From positions 3,178 to 21,263 of the forward strand of contig WTKI01000396.1 in NCBI GenBank assembly GCA_011524425.1: DNA of 18,086 nt, in the 5' to 3' direction. Position 1 is the first letter of the stretch; every line of letters begins with the position of its first letter. The notes beneath the pieces were generated by a model. It was not told where the DNA came from, made no database searches, and was given only the letters and a program-made list of their open reading frames with translations. Of this stretch, positions 1-8,336 are shown one piece after another. Both the position numbers and the translations under genes were made by a program. Source of the DNA: Altererythrobacter sp. (lineage in GTDB: Bacteria; Pseudomonadota; Alphaproteobacteria; Sphingomonadales; Sphingomonadaceae).

Positions 1-2273
1 GTAACAAAAAGCGCTGCGATGAGCTGTCCCTTGTCATTGCAAACGGAAAAACGCTGCATTCCCGAGCTTGCATATGACACTTCACTGACGGCACCATTCG
101 GCAGGAAGTCTTCCGGTTTGCAAGCAGCCATGCCGGCCAATTCAAACAACCAGCCTTGTTCCACCGGGCTGCGCACCCAATAGTCGCAATTGGGTGCTGT
201 CACATCGCTTGCCACAAGGAATGCACGCCACAAAGGTTCAAGCTTGGTAAGTTGGGCAGGCGTATCCTTGAAACCAGGTTGGCCTGAAACCGGGTCTGTG
301 TCAGCACTCGCCAAGAGACCCGTGCGGCCTCCTCTCCCGACCACATCAGTCCAATGCATCGGGATACACAAAGCACCGCGTTGCACTCCGGAATGCAGTT
401 TCGCTTTAAACGCAGTGTGGCCATTGGCAGTCGAAACACGGCAGAGATCTCCGTCGAGGATACCCTGCTCTTGTGCATCGAGCGGATGGATTTCTACTAA
501 AGGCTCCCGGCGATGATGGGCCAGCTTGGGACTAAGGCCTGTGCGGGTCATCGTGTGCCATTGATCACGATATCGCGCGGTATTGAGACGGAACGGGAAT
601 TCGTTCGGCAATGGCTCGCTATCCGGGCGTTCTACTGCAATCAGCCGCGCCTTGCCTGAAGGCGTTGCAAAGCCGGTTGCCAGGGGATGCTCACCGCCCC
701 AGCGCATAGGTTGCATCGAGTCATATTCCTGATCACTGCAATCAGCCAAAGCAGTCATGTCGAGCTTGCGATGAAAGTCCTGTGAAAGCTGTGTCATCGC
801 GCAATATTCACGGAAAACGCTGGCAGCTGAGGGGAAATCAAAAGCAGCTTCAAAGCCCATCGCCTGAGCAACTTGCGCCATAATTTGCCAATCTGCTCTC
901 GCCTCTCCAGGTGCTGGAAAGAGGCTGCGCTGGCGGCTTACGATCCGTTCCGAGTTGGTGACAGTGCCATCTTTCTCGCCCCATGCGAGTGCGGGCAATT
1001 TGATATCGGCAAAGCGGCCAGTATCGGTATCGGCCATAACATCAGAGACAACGACAGTCGGACATTTTTCAAGGGCTTCGCGCACCCTGCCGGCATTAGG
1101 CATGGAAACTGCCGGATTGGTTGCCATCACCCATACAAATTTGATGCGGCCGTCATGGACCGCTTCAAACAGGTCAACTGCTTTCAAGCCGGGCACTTGG
1201 CATAAGCGGTCTGTCCGCCAGAAATCAGCAACCGCCGCGCGCTCCTCGTCCGAAAAACCCAAATGGCAAGCCAGCATATTAGCGAGGCCGCCCACTTCGC
1301 GCCCTCCCATTGCGTTAGGCTGACCGGTGATGCTGAAAGGTCCTGCACCTGTCCGGTTGATATGCCCCGTAGCCAAATGAAGGTTGATAATGGAATTGCC
1401 TTTATCGGTTCCGCAACGCGACTGATTAGCGCCCTGACTGAAGAGCGTAATCATACGCTGCGAACCAGCGACCAACTCTGCCAATTGCGCAAACAATTGC
1501 GGCTCGATCATGGGTTCTTCGCGCAAATTCTCCCAAAAGCCACTCGGCAATTCGCAGGAGCTCGCTAGGAAACCAGTATCGATGCTGCCGCGCGAAAACA
1601 TGTCAGCCAGCAAAGCATCGAACAAAGCAACATCACCGTCAGGTGCAACAGGGATGTGCAAGTCAGCGCGCTCAGCGGTTTCTGTGCGGCGAGGGTCAAT
1701 CACAACCAGTTTGGTCCCTGATTCTTCTCTTGCGCGTTCAATCCGTTGCCAGATGACCGGATGGCACCAGGCCGTATTGGAACCCACGAGCAGGATCAGA
1801 TCGGCGGCGTCCAGATCGTCATAAGTGCATGGTACGATATCTTCACCAAATGCGCGATTGTGCGCAGCCACTGCGCTGGCCATGCAAAGCCGCGAATTGG
1901 TATCGATATTGGCACTGCCAACGAAGCCTTTCATCAGCTTGTTGGCAACGTAATAGTCTTCCGTCAGCAACTGTCCGGAAACGTAGAGTGCAACGCTGTC
2001 GGGTCCATGCTGTTCGATACACTGCTGCATCCGGCCTGCGACCTCGCTTATCGCATCGCTCCAACTGGCGGGCTGCCCACCTATTTCAGGAACGAGCAAG
2101 CGACCGCCTAAGCCTACAGTCTCACTCAAATGTGTGCCTTTTGAACACAGGCTACCTCTGTTGGCTGGATGCGACTTGTCTCCAGCAATGGTCAGTGTGC
2201 GTTCGCCGGTAACAGTCGCGCTGATACCGCAGCCAACACCGCAATATGCGCAAGTTGTGTTGACTGTTGCCAC
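1..2273 (-). CDS. nasA: Assimilatory nitrate reductase, catalytic subunit (partial, 3' end beyond left edge)
   Basis: Reduces nitrate to nitrite in the cytoplasm with a molybdenum bis-MGD cofactor and an N-terminal [4Fe-4S] cluster. The minus-strand frame is open without a stop from 2273 to the left edge, about 757 codons; family members are usually about 870-900 residues, so the C-terminus is missing. The cluster ligands are C8, C11, C15 and C43, in CAYCGVGC and RGSLCSKG. Further on are the family-typical stretches NIDTNSRLCM and QPNAMGGREVGGLA. The start is GTG at 2273: GAGG lies five bases upstream and overlaps the nirD stop, there is no earlier in-frame ATG close by, and this start places the cysteine motif at the normal distance. 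It is the last visible gene of the nrt-nir-nas operon, seven bases after nirD. Whether it carries a C-terminal BFD-type [2Fe-2S] domain cannot be seen here. Confidence 0.95.
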   Translation of the reverse strand, partial: MATVNTTCAYCGVGCGISATVTGERTLTIAGDKSHPANRGSLCSKGTHLSETVGLGGRLLVPEIGGQPASWSDAISEVAGRMQQCIEQHGPDSVALYVSGQLLTEDYYVANKLMKGFVGSANIDTNSRLCMASAVAAHNRAFGEDIVPCTYDDLDAADLILLVGSNTAWCHPVIWQRIERAREESGTKLVVIDPRRTETAERADLHIPVAPDGDVALFDALLADMFSRGSIDTGFLASSCELPSGFWENLREEPMIEPQLFAQLAELVAGSQRMITLFSQGANQSRCGTDKGNSIINLHLATGHINRTGAGPFSITGQPNAMGGREVGGLANMLACHLGFSDEERAAVADFWRTDRLCQVPGLKAVDLFEAVHDGRIKFVWVMATNPAVSMPNAGRVREALEKCPTVVVSDVMADTDTGRFADIKLPALAWGEKDGTVTNSERIVSRQRSLFPAPGEARADWQIMAQVAQAMGFEAAFDFPSAASVFREYCAMTQLSQDFHRKLDMTALADCSDQEYDSMQPMRWGGEHPLATGFATPSGKARLIAVERPDSEPLPNEFPFRLNTARYRDQWHTMTRTGLSPKLAHHRREPLVEIHPLDAQEQGILDGDLCRVSTANGHTAFKAKLHSGVQRGALCIPMHWTDVVGRGGRTGLLASADTDPVSGQPGFKDTPAQLTKLEPLWRAFLVASDVTAPNCDYWVRSPVEQGWLFELAGMAACKPEDFLPNGAVSEVSYASSGMQRFSVCNDKGQLIAALFV

Positions 2274-2282
2274 GCCGACCTC
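2274..2282 (-). promoter_or_regulatory. Ribosome binding site of nasA
   Basis: On the minus strand GAGG (2282-2279) is followed by five bases and then GTG (2273-2271). The site overlaps the nirD TGA stop, so nasA translation is probably coupled to nirD. It decides the GTG start, since no ATG lies in frame near it. Confidence 0.6.
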
Positions 2283-2619
2283 AAGCCGCCTGAAGCGCGA
2301 TGATTGCTGAACGGTCCAGCAAAATCCGCTGATCTTCGACCTTCAGCGGGATTGTCGGGGTGCAACCTTCATCATCCCCTAGAGCTTCACCGGATTTGAG
2401 CGAGATCTTCCAATTATGTAGCGGACATGAAACGCTGTCCCCGTGAACAATACCTTGGCTTAAAGGCCCAGCCTTATGCGGGCATTTGTTTACGAGCGCG
2501 TAGAATTCGCCGCCAATCGTATGAAAGACTGCGATATCGTCGGCACCTTCAACAGGGACTGTACCTGCCATACCAGGTTCAATCGCCGTTGCGGCGCAAA
2601 TATCGACCCAGTCGCTCAT
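2281..2619 (-). CDS. nirD: Nitrite reductase (NADH) small subunit, Rieske type
   Basis: Small partner of NirB in the cytoplasmic NADH-dependent nitrite reductase that makes ammonium. It has 112 residues, normal for the family. A full Rieske [2Fe-2S] ligand set is visible: C46-P-H48 and C65-P-L-H68. The well-studied enterobacterial NirD keeps the Rieske fold but lacks these ligands, so this protein probably binds a real cluster. The ATG overlaps the nirB stop by four bases (ATGA), which indicates translational coupling and fits a fixed subunit ratio. A stand-alone Rieske ferredoxin is possible in principle, but the position directly after nirB makes NirD the firm call. Confidence 0.93.
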   Translation of the reverse strand: MSDWVDICAATAIEPGMAGTVPVEGADDIAVFHTIGGEFYALVNKCPHKAGPLSQGIVHGDSVSCPLHNWKISLKSGEALGDDEGCTPTIPLKVEDQRILLDRSAIIALQAA

Positions 2620-5132
2620 GTTGCTGGCTCCAGCTTGAGCACGCCATCAGCAGGTGGGCCTGCAGGCACACTGCCCAAATGACTATGCAGATCAGCCCGA
2701 TCGCCCGCCGCACGCTGTGCCCATGGATCGTCCTGACTGAACTTTTGCGAATAGCGGAACCGTTCAGCTAGAGCAGGCACAGTCGCGGGATCATCATAAA
2801 GCTGCGATTTGATCCATTCGAGGCCCTTGCGCTCCAGCCATGGCGCTGTGCGTTCCAGATACCATGCATCTTCACGGTAAAGTTGAACGAAAGCAGCGCA
2901 ATGCTCCAGCGCCTCTTCTTCAGTCTCCACCCGGATCAGGAGATCGGTTGCACGCACCTTGATCCCGCCATTGCCGCCAATGTGCAATTCATAGCCGCTG
3001 TCGACGCATACGACCCCAAAGTCCTTGATCGTCGCTTCTGCGCAATTACGCGGGCAGCCGCTCACAGCCATCTTGAATTTATGAGGCATCCAGCTGCCCC
3101 AGCTCATCTGTTCAAGCTTTACCCCAAGTCCAGTGGAATCCTGTGTTCCGAAGCGGCACCATTCGCTGCCAACGCAGGTTTTTACCGTGCGCAAGGCCTT
3201 GCCATAAGCATGGCCTGACACCATCCCTGCAGCGTTCAGATCCGCCCAAACAGCAGGCAGGTCCTCTTTTTTGATACCAAAGATATCAAGCCGTTGACCG
3301 CCAGTGACTTTCACCATCCGGGCTTCGTATTTCTCGACCACATCGGCAATGGCACGCAGCTCGCGCGGGTTAGTGATGCCGCCCCACATGCGCGGAACTA
3401 CAGAGTAAGTGCCGTCCTTCTGGATATTTGCATGGAGCCGTTCATTGACGAACCTGCTCTTTTGATCATCGACATATTCGCCGGGCCATGCGCACAGGAG
3501 ATAGTAGTTCAATGCCGGACGGCACGAAGAGCATCCGTCAGGCGTTGACCAATGCAGCTCTTGCATGACCTCAGGGATAGCCTTGAGTTGCTTCTCAAGG
3601 ATCAAACGGCGCACATCATCATGTCCAAAGCTTGTGCATTTGCACATGGTCTTTGCGCCTTGCTCAACTTCATCCCCCAATGTGAGCGCGAGCAGGTTTT
3701 CAACCAGATCTGTGCATGAGCCGCAGCTTGCAGATGCCTTGCACTGAGAGCGCACTGCATCCAGACTATGCGCGCCTCCATTGATACATCCGACAACCTG
3801 GCCTTTTGAAACGCCGTTGCAGCCGCAAATCTCTGCTTCGTCAGAGAGTGCTGCAACGGCCGCCTTAGGGTCCGCGAGCGCACCTCCCGACGCGAAGGCC
3901 TGCCCGAATATGAGCGCCTCCCTTATCTCCGATATATCCTCCTCGTTTCGGAGGAGATCGAAATACCAATTGCCGTCTTGGGTATCGCCATAAAGGACAG
4001 CGCCAACAACGCGGTTGTCCTTAACGACGACCCGCTTGTAGATCCCGCGTGACGCATCGCGCATGACGATGTCTTCGCACTCTTCACCGCCGGAAAAATC
4101 GCCTGCGGAAAAGAGGTCCACGCCAGACACTTTCAATTTCGTTGACGTGACAGAACCAGTGTAGGCTTTGGGCGTTTCGTTTAGTCCTGCGGCAAGCGAG
4201 CGGCACATATCCCAGATCGGCGCGACAAGGCCATAACAGGCACCGCGGTGCCGAATGCATTCCCCGACTGCCAGAATGTTGGGATCCGATGTTACCATAT
4301 GGTCATCGACCAGGATGCCACGTTCAACATCAATGCCGGATGCTTTTGCCAGCACTCCATTGGGACGAATACCAACGGCCATCACAACAAGGTCAGCATC
4401 GATCACGGTATCGTCTTTCAGCCGAACGCCGCTAACCTTGTTGTCTGTTTCCAGAATTTCCGCAGTGTCCGCGCCGGTCATGATCGTCATGCCGCGTCCT
4501 TCAAGCTCGCTCTTGAGCAGGAAGCCAGCAGCTTCATCAAGCTGACGCTCCATCAACGTTGGCATTAAGTGCAATACCGTTACATCCATGCCGCGCAAGG
4601 ACAGACCATGCGCTGCCTCGAGCCCTAGCAAACCGCCTCCGATGACGACCGCCTTGCTGCTATTCTTCGCAGCGCTCAACATCGTCTCGACGTCGTCGAG
4701 ATCGCGGAATGTCACAACTCCAGACAGGTCATTTCCCGGAACCGGAATAACAAAAGGATCAGATCCGGTAGCGATCAGAAGCTTGTCATAACTTGCGATC
4801 TTTCCGCTGCGAGAAACCACCTGACAGGCCTCGCGGTCGATATGGATCACAGGGTCGCCTGATATCAGACTGATATCGTTCTCGTCGTACCATTCTTGCG
4901 AATTGATAACGATTTCATCGAATGTCTTCTCGCCTGCCAGGACAGGAGAAAGCATGATGCGGTTATAATTGACCCTCGGCTCGGATCCGAAAATGGTAAT
5001 GTCAAACCGATCGGGCGACAGCGCAAGGATCTCTTCCACGGCACGACAACCCGCCATGCCATTGCCGATCACGACAAGTCGCTCTTTCTGATCGCCACTT
5101 ATGGCGCTCTCAAAGCTGGTTTGTGCGTTCAC
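2616..5132 (-). CDS. nirB: Nitrite reductase (NADH) large subunit
   Basis: Takes electrons from NADH through FAD and iron-sulfur centres to siroheme and reduces nitrite by six electrons to ammonium in the cytoplasm. It has 838 residues, normal for NirB. Visible in order: FAD-binding VIGNGMAG (about 21-28); NADH-binding VVIGGGLLG (about 162-170); a BFD-like [2Fe-2S] motif with C436, C438, C470 and C473; a second cysteine set (C497, C499, C534, C537) that looks like another BFD-like unit; a sulfite/nitrite reductase ferredoxin-like half-domain (about 570-635); and the siroheme/[4Fe-4S] ligands C653, C659, C693 and C697. The start is GTG at 5132, with AAGAGG six bases upstream. It lies 130 bases after the outer membrane barrel gene and overlaps nirD. 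Siroheme synthase is not in the window. Confidence 0.96.
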   Translation of the reverse strand: MNAQTSFESAISGDQKERLVVIGNGMAGCRAVEEILALSPDRFDITIFGSEPRVNYNRIMLSPVLAGEKTFDEIVINSQEWYDENDISLISGDPVIHIDREACQVVSRSGKIASYDKLLIATGSDPFVIPVPGNDLSGVVTFRDLDDVETMLSAAKNSSKAVVIGGGLLGLEAAHGLSLRGMDVTVLHLMPTLMERQLDEAAGFLLKSELEGRGMTIMTGADTAEILETDNKVSGVRLKDDTVIDADLVVMAVGIRPNGVLAKASGIDVERGILVDDHMVTSDPNILAVGECIRHRGACYGLVAPIWDMCRSLAAGLNETPKAYTGSVTSTKLKVSGVDLFSAGDFSGGEECEDIVMRDASRGIYKRVVVKDNRVVGAVLYGDTQDGNWYFDLLRNEEDISEIREALIFGQAFASGGALADPKAAVAALSDEAEICGCNGVSKGQVVGCINGGAHSLDAVRSQCKASASCGSCTDLVENLLALTLGDEVEQGAKTMCKCTSFGHDDVRRLILEKQLKAIPEVMQELHWSTPDGCSSCRPALNYYLLCAWPGEYVDDQKSRFVNERLHANIQKDGTYSVVPRMWGGITNPRELRAIADVVEKYEARMVKVTGGQRLDIFGIKKEDLPAVWADLNAAGMVSGHAYGKALRTVKTCVGSEWCRFGTQDSTGLGVKLEQMSWGSWMPHKFKMAVSGCPRNCAEATIKDFGVVCVDSGYELHIGGNGGIKVRATDLLIRVETEEEALEHCAAFVQLYREDAWYLERTAPWLERKGLEWIKSQLYDDPATVPALAERFRYSQKFSQDDPWAQRAAGDRADLHSHLGSVPAGPPADGVLKLEPAT

Positions 5133-5192
5133 GATATACCTCTTCCATTCACAATTCTACGCGCCTTGATGGTCACGTCCGGCGAGCAATTT

Positions 5193-5222
5193 CGGGGGAG
5201 AAGGACCATGCCCTCTCCCCCG
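5193..5222 (-). other. Strong intergenic hairpin between the barrel gene and nirB
   Basis: In the 130-base gap 5133-5262, the minus-strand RNA can form a 12-base-pair stem: CGGGGGAGAGGG against CCTTCTCCCCCG, with loop CAUGGU. One pair is G-U on the minus strand and would be an A-C mismatch on the plus strand, so the structure fits transcripts of this operon better than antisense ones. No U-run follows, so a simple intrinsic terminator is unlikely. An mRNA-stabilising or processing stem that sets relative amounts of upstream and downstream messages is a reasonable inference. Apart from the nirB ribosome binding site, nothing else stands out in this gap. Confidence 0.6.
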
Positions 5223-5262
5223 CAACATGCGCTTGCACTCGCAAACAAGCCCACGTCCTGCA

Positions 5263-6468
5263 TCAGAACTTGATCCCAGCCTGCAGCCAGAATTTCTCAG
5301 TATCGACGCCAAAGCCGTTGGCATTGTAGCTGGCGTATTTCGCAAGGATGCCGAATTTGCCGAGCTTAAAGCTTAGAACTGCATCGACTTCGCTGCCGTA
5401 ATCGATACCTCCGACGTCACTGTCGAACTCGTGATAAGTAACCGCAGCCTTCAGCCCCGGAATTGCTTTAACTTTGAAAGCCTTGCTTGCTGTGATGTAG
5501 CTGTCACGCAGGCCTGTTGCCGGTGTAGCCAAGAACAGGTCAGCAAAACCGTTATAGGCGTGCAAAGTCGCTAAAGGAGTTTGAAAGCCTGCAATGCCGC
5601 CATCGCTGCCTAGCTCTTCATAGCCAGCTTTCAAACCGAAGCCTGAAACAGAGCCACCCAACTCCACACTGATATAATCAGCGCTGTAGTCAGTGGGATT
5701 GTCACCCACGTCTGACTGTGTCGCGTAACTCGCTTTAGCATTGAGCTTCACAGGACCGGCAGGGATCGCGGCTTTGGCTTCAACGCCATAGGTCTGGCTA
5801 GAGAATGCCAAGCGGGTATCGTAGTCGATGGTATAGGAAAACGCTGTAATCGTAATAGGCTTCAGATCGATATCGCCGCGCAGCAAGATGAAGTCACCTT
5901 CGAATTCTTCATTAGGGCTGCGCTCGCCAAAAATCGTGCGCTGCGCGATTGCGTAAGTCGCGTCTAATTTGACTGGACCCACTTTAGTCTTAGCCCGGAT
6001 CGCATCATATGTTTGCTCGTTCTGACGCCAGCCGACATTGCCGACCCAGCGGGCACCGGGATGAATGATACGCTGACGGCCAATGGTCACGCTGGTGGCG
6101 CCTGACGTGTAATCCGCTTGCAAACGGTTCAATTCAAAGTTGCCCGGGTCCGCGACAACAGAAAATGGTTCGATCCCGTCGCTCGGGATTGTGTTGTTAA
6201 AGTCATTGACCAGCTCGGCGGTGCCTTCAGCCTCTGCCAGAATGCTAAAGCCACCTTTCTTCAATTGCAGGCCTGCACGTGCACGAACGGTCAATGCGTC
6301 GGCATCACCCGCAGCGTTGTCTTGAGCCACTGATTCATACCGCATGACTATATCGACATGTGGTTTAACCTCGATTGCATCTGAGCTTTCAGATTCTTCG
6401 TCAGCCAGAGCAGGAGTGCTCAAGACAATCGCTGAAGTAGCAGCAAGCAGTGAAATTGAACGGCGCAT
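5263..6468 (-). CDS. Outer membrane beta-barrel protein, alginate-export family; probable nitrate porin
   Basis: A 401-residue protein with an N-terminal signal peptide (about 1-22, ending in PALA). The mature part alternates polar and hydrophobic residues and ends in phenylalanine (AGIKF), the usual outer-membrane barrel insertion signal. The block GRQRIIHPGARWVGN, followed by GWRQN, resembles the alginate-export (AlgE-like) porin family. It sits between the ATPase of the nitrate importer and nirB in the same operon. From that I infer it lets nitrate or nitrite cross the outer membrane; the true substrate is not visible in the sequence. The ATG at 6468 has a near-perfect ribosome binding site (AGGGAGG, five-base spacing), stronger than those of its neighbours, suggesting high expression. 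Domain assignment is from pattern recognition only. Confidence 0.82.
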   Translation of the reverse strand: MRRSISLLAATSAIVLSTPALADEESESSDAIEVKPHVDIVMRYESVAQDNAAGDADALTVRARAGLQLKKGGFSILAEAEGTAELVNDFNNTIPSDGIEPFSVVADPGNFELNRLQADYTSGATSVTIGRQRIIHPGARWVGNVGWRQNEQTYDAIRAKTKVGPVKLDATYAIAQRTIFGERSPNEEFEGDFILLRGDIDLKPITITAFSYTIDYDTRLAFSSQTYGVEAKAAIPAGPVKLNAKASYATQSDVGDNPTDYSADYISVELGGSVSGFGLKAGYEELGSDGGIAGFQTPLATLHAYNGFADLFLATPATGLRDSYITASKAFKVKAIPGLKAAVTYHEFDSDVGGIDYGSEVDAVLSFKLGKFGILAKYASYNANGFGVDTEKFWLQAGIKF

Positions 6469-6480
6469 AATTACCTCCCT
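6469..6480 (-). promoter_or_regulatory. Strong ribosome binding site of the barrel gene
   Basis: AGGGAGG at 6480-6474 with a five-base AT-rich spacer (TAATT) before the ATG at 6468. It is the best match to the 16S anti-Shine-Dalgarno sequence that I found in the window, as expected for an abundant outer membrane protein. Confidence 0.7.
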
Positions 6481-6484
6481 GTGC

Positions 6485-6506
6485 GAGCAAGGCCTAAGGC
6501 TTGCTC
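6485..6506 (-). other. Small hairpin just upstream of the barrel gene
   Basis: GAGCAAG and CTTGCTC can pair over seven bases, extended by two more pairs around a bulge, closing a loop of about three bases. The stem ends only a few bases before the ribosome binding site of the barrel gene. It has no U-run. It may protect or mark a 5' end made by processing of the operon message. The rest of the 156-base gap 6469-6624 shows no recognisable element. Confidence 0.4.
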
Positions 6507-6624
6507 ATGATGATCCAATTGGAAGGCGAGCTCCGTTGCCCGCGTGGTGCAGCTGGTATTGCTGCGGTTTAAATTCGGCATTGCAGGAAGGCGCCATTGC
6601 CAGCCCATATGCCGGAATTCACAG

Positions 6625-8325
6625 TCAGGCTGCCTTAGCAACCGGACCGTGATCGTATTCAGCGAGGAAGTGCAACACTTCCTGCCGGTATTCGTAAAAC
6701 TTTGGATGCTCGAGCAATTCCTTGCGATCGCGCGGCCGCGGCAAGTCCACTTGCAAAACCTTGCCAATGGTCGCGCGCGGACCGTTAGTCATCATAACTA
6801 CCCGGTCTGCCAACAAAATTGCTTCATCAACGTCGTGCGTAACCATGATTGCTGTCACCTTGGTCCGATTCCAGGTTTCGACCAGCACATCCTGCAAATC
6901 CCACCGGGTCAAACTGTCCAGCATCCCGAAAGGCTCGTCGAGCAACAGCAATCGCGGTGACAAAGCAAAGGCGCGAGCAATGCCTACACGCTGGCGCATT
7001 CCGTTCGACATTTCAGCCGCAAGCTTGTCTTTCGCGTCAGCAAGGCCGACCCGGTCGAGGTAGTAATCTACGATGTCGCGACGCTCTGACTTGGCGGCAT
7101 GCGGGTATACCCTTTCAACACCCAGCTCGACATTTTGCCGAGCGGTTAGCCAAGGCATAAGGCTAGGCGCTTGGAAGACCACGGCCTTGTCCGGGCCTGC
7201 AGAGGTGATTTCACGGTTATCTAGAACGATACCGCCGCCAGTGATCTCGTTAAGGCCGGCTGCCATGGTCAGAACAGTCGACTTGCCGCAGCCTGAGTGC
7301 CCAATCAGCGAAATGAACTCGCCTTTGTCCATCAGCAGGTTGAAATTCTCTACGACTTTCAGCGGCCCCTTGGGTGTCGGGTATACCTTGTCGAGCTTGA
7401 AGAACTCCAGATAACGCTTTTCTACAGCACTCTTTGCGGCGTCTTGGTAAGCCTGAGGCGGAGAATTGGCTTCCTCGGGCGCAAGATCAAGCGGGGTGAC
7501 TTGAGGCAAATCGATTGCGCTCTCGCCAACAGTTCCGCTTTCAGCATTCAAAGAACCCAGGTAACTGACGATCTCTTTGCGAAGGCTCTGGTACCCAGCA
7601 TCATCATTGATTGCCTCGCGATCGCGGGGGCGAGCTACGTCCACTTCATAGATTGTGCCGATTTTCGCAGCTGGCGCTGGTGTGAGAACAGCAATCCTGT
7701 CTGCCAGAAGCAAAGCCTCATCAACGTCATTGGTAACAAGAAGGATTGTCCGTCCCTCTTCCTTGCGGATTCGTTCGATCTCGTCCTGCAATTTAGCGCG
7801 AGTCAAAGCATCCAGCGCAGATAGCGGTTCATCCAGCAACAGAATTTCTGGTTCCATTGCAAGTGCCCTTGCAACGGCCACACGCTGTCGCATACCACCG
7901 GAAAGCTGAGCGGGCTTGCGATCCATCGCGTGGTCAAGCCCGACCAACGCGACCTTTTGCTGGACGAGCGCTGCTCGCTCTTCCTTGCTGCGGTCCTTAT
8001 GCACCGCATCAACGGCAAGCGCGACATTCTGCTCAACACTAAGCCAAGGAAACAACGAATAGGACTGGAAGACCAAGCCCCGTTCGCGGTCCGGCCCATC
8101 GATTGCCTTGCCGCGCAATGTGATCGAACCGGAATCGGGTTCAACCAAGCCGGCAATGCTTGAGATAAGCGTCGTCTTTCCCGCACCTGAAAAGCCCAGA
8201 ATTGCGACGAACTCGCCCTCCTGCATATCCAGATCGATGCCGTCGAGGACCTCGGTTACACCGCCTGTCTTGCCGGTGTAGGCCTTCTTGACGCCTTTTA
8301 GCGAAAGAAATGGAGTGTCTGTCAT
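6625..8325 (-). CDS. Nitrate ABC transporter ATPase with two fused nucleotide-binding domains (NrtC/NrtD type)
   Basis: Energises nitrate import through NrtB. It has 566 residues and two complete ABC domains in one chain, whereas cyanobacteria use separate NrtC and NrtD proteins. Domain 1: Walker A GFSGAGKT (44-51), signature LSGGM (141-145), Walker B ILLLDE (161-166). Domain 2: Walker A GHSGCGKS (342-349), signature MSNGM (439-443), Walker B LLLLDE (459-464). A linker of roughly 230-310 joins them. The switch histidine is present in domain 2 (VTHD, H497), but domain 1 reads VTND (N199), so one ATP site is probably degenerate. The start is ATG at 8325, with AAGG about eight bases upstream. 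An in-frame TTG at 8340 would overlap the nrtB stop and is less likely. Each domain is followed by PRPRDR, as in other nitrate/taurine-type ATPases. Confidence 0.93.
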   Translation of the reverse strand: MTDTPFLSLKGVKKAYTGKTGGVTEVLDGIDLDMQEGEFVAILGFSGAGKTTLISSIAGLVEPDSGSITLRGKAIDGPDRERGLVFQSYSLFPWLSVEQNVALAVDAVHKDRSKEERAALVQQKVALVGLDHAMDRKPAQLSGGMRQRVAVARALAMEPEILLLDEPLSALDALTRAKLQDEIERIRKEEGRTILLVTNDVDEALLLADRIAVLTPAPAAKIGTIYEVDVARPRDREAINDDAGYQSLRKEIVSYLGSLNAESGTVGESAIDLPQVTPLDLAPEEANSPPQAYQDAAKSAVEKRYLEFFKLDKVYPTPKGPLKVVENFNLLMDKGEFISLIGHSGCGKSTVLTMAAGLNEITGGGIVLDNREITSAGPDKAVVFQAPSLMPWLTARQNVELGVERVYPHAAKSERRDIVDYYLDRVGLADAKDKLAAEMSNGMRQRVGIARAFALSPRLLLLDEPFGMLDSLTRWDLQDVLVETWNRTKVTAIMVTHDVDEAILLADRVVMMTNGPRATIGKVLQVDLPRPRDRKELLEHPKFYEYRQEVLHFLAEYDHGPVAKAA

Positions 8326-8336
8326 CGCTACCACCT

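Noticed and set aside
190-2212. Several plus-strand open frames of 100-127 codons opposite nasA
   Set aside because: The minus strand is open throughout and encodes unmistakable NasA motifs. The plus-strand frames are antisense shadows with no recognisable domain or good ribosome binding site.
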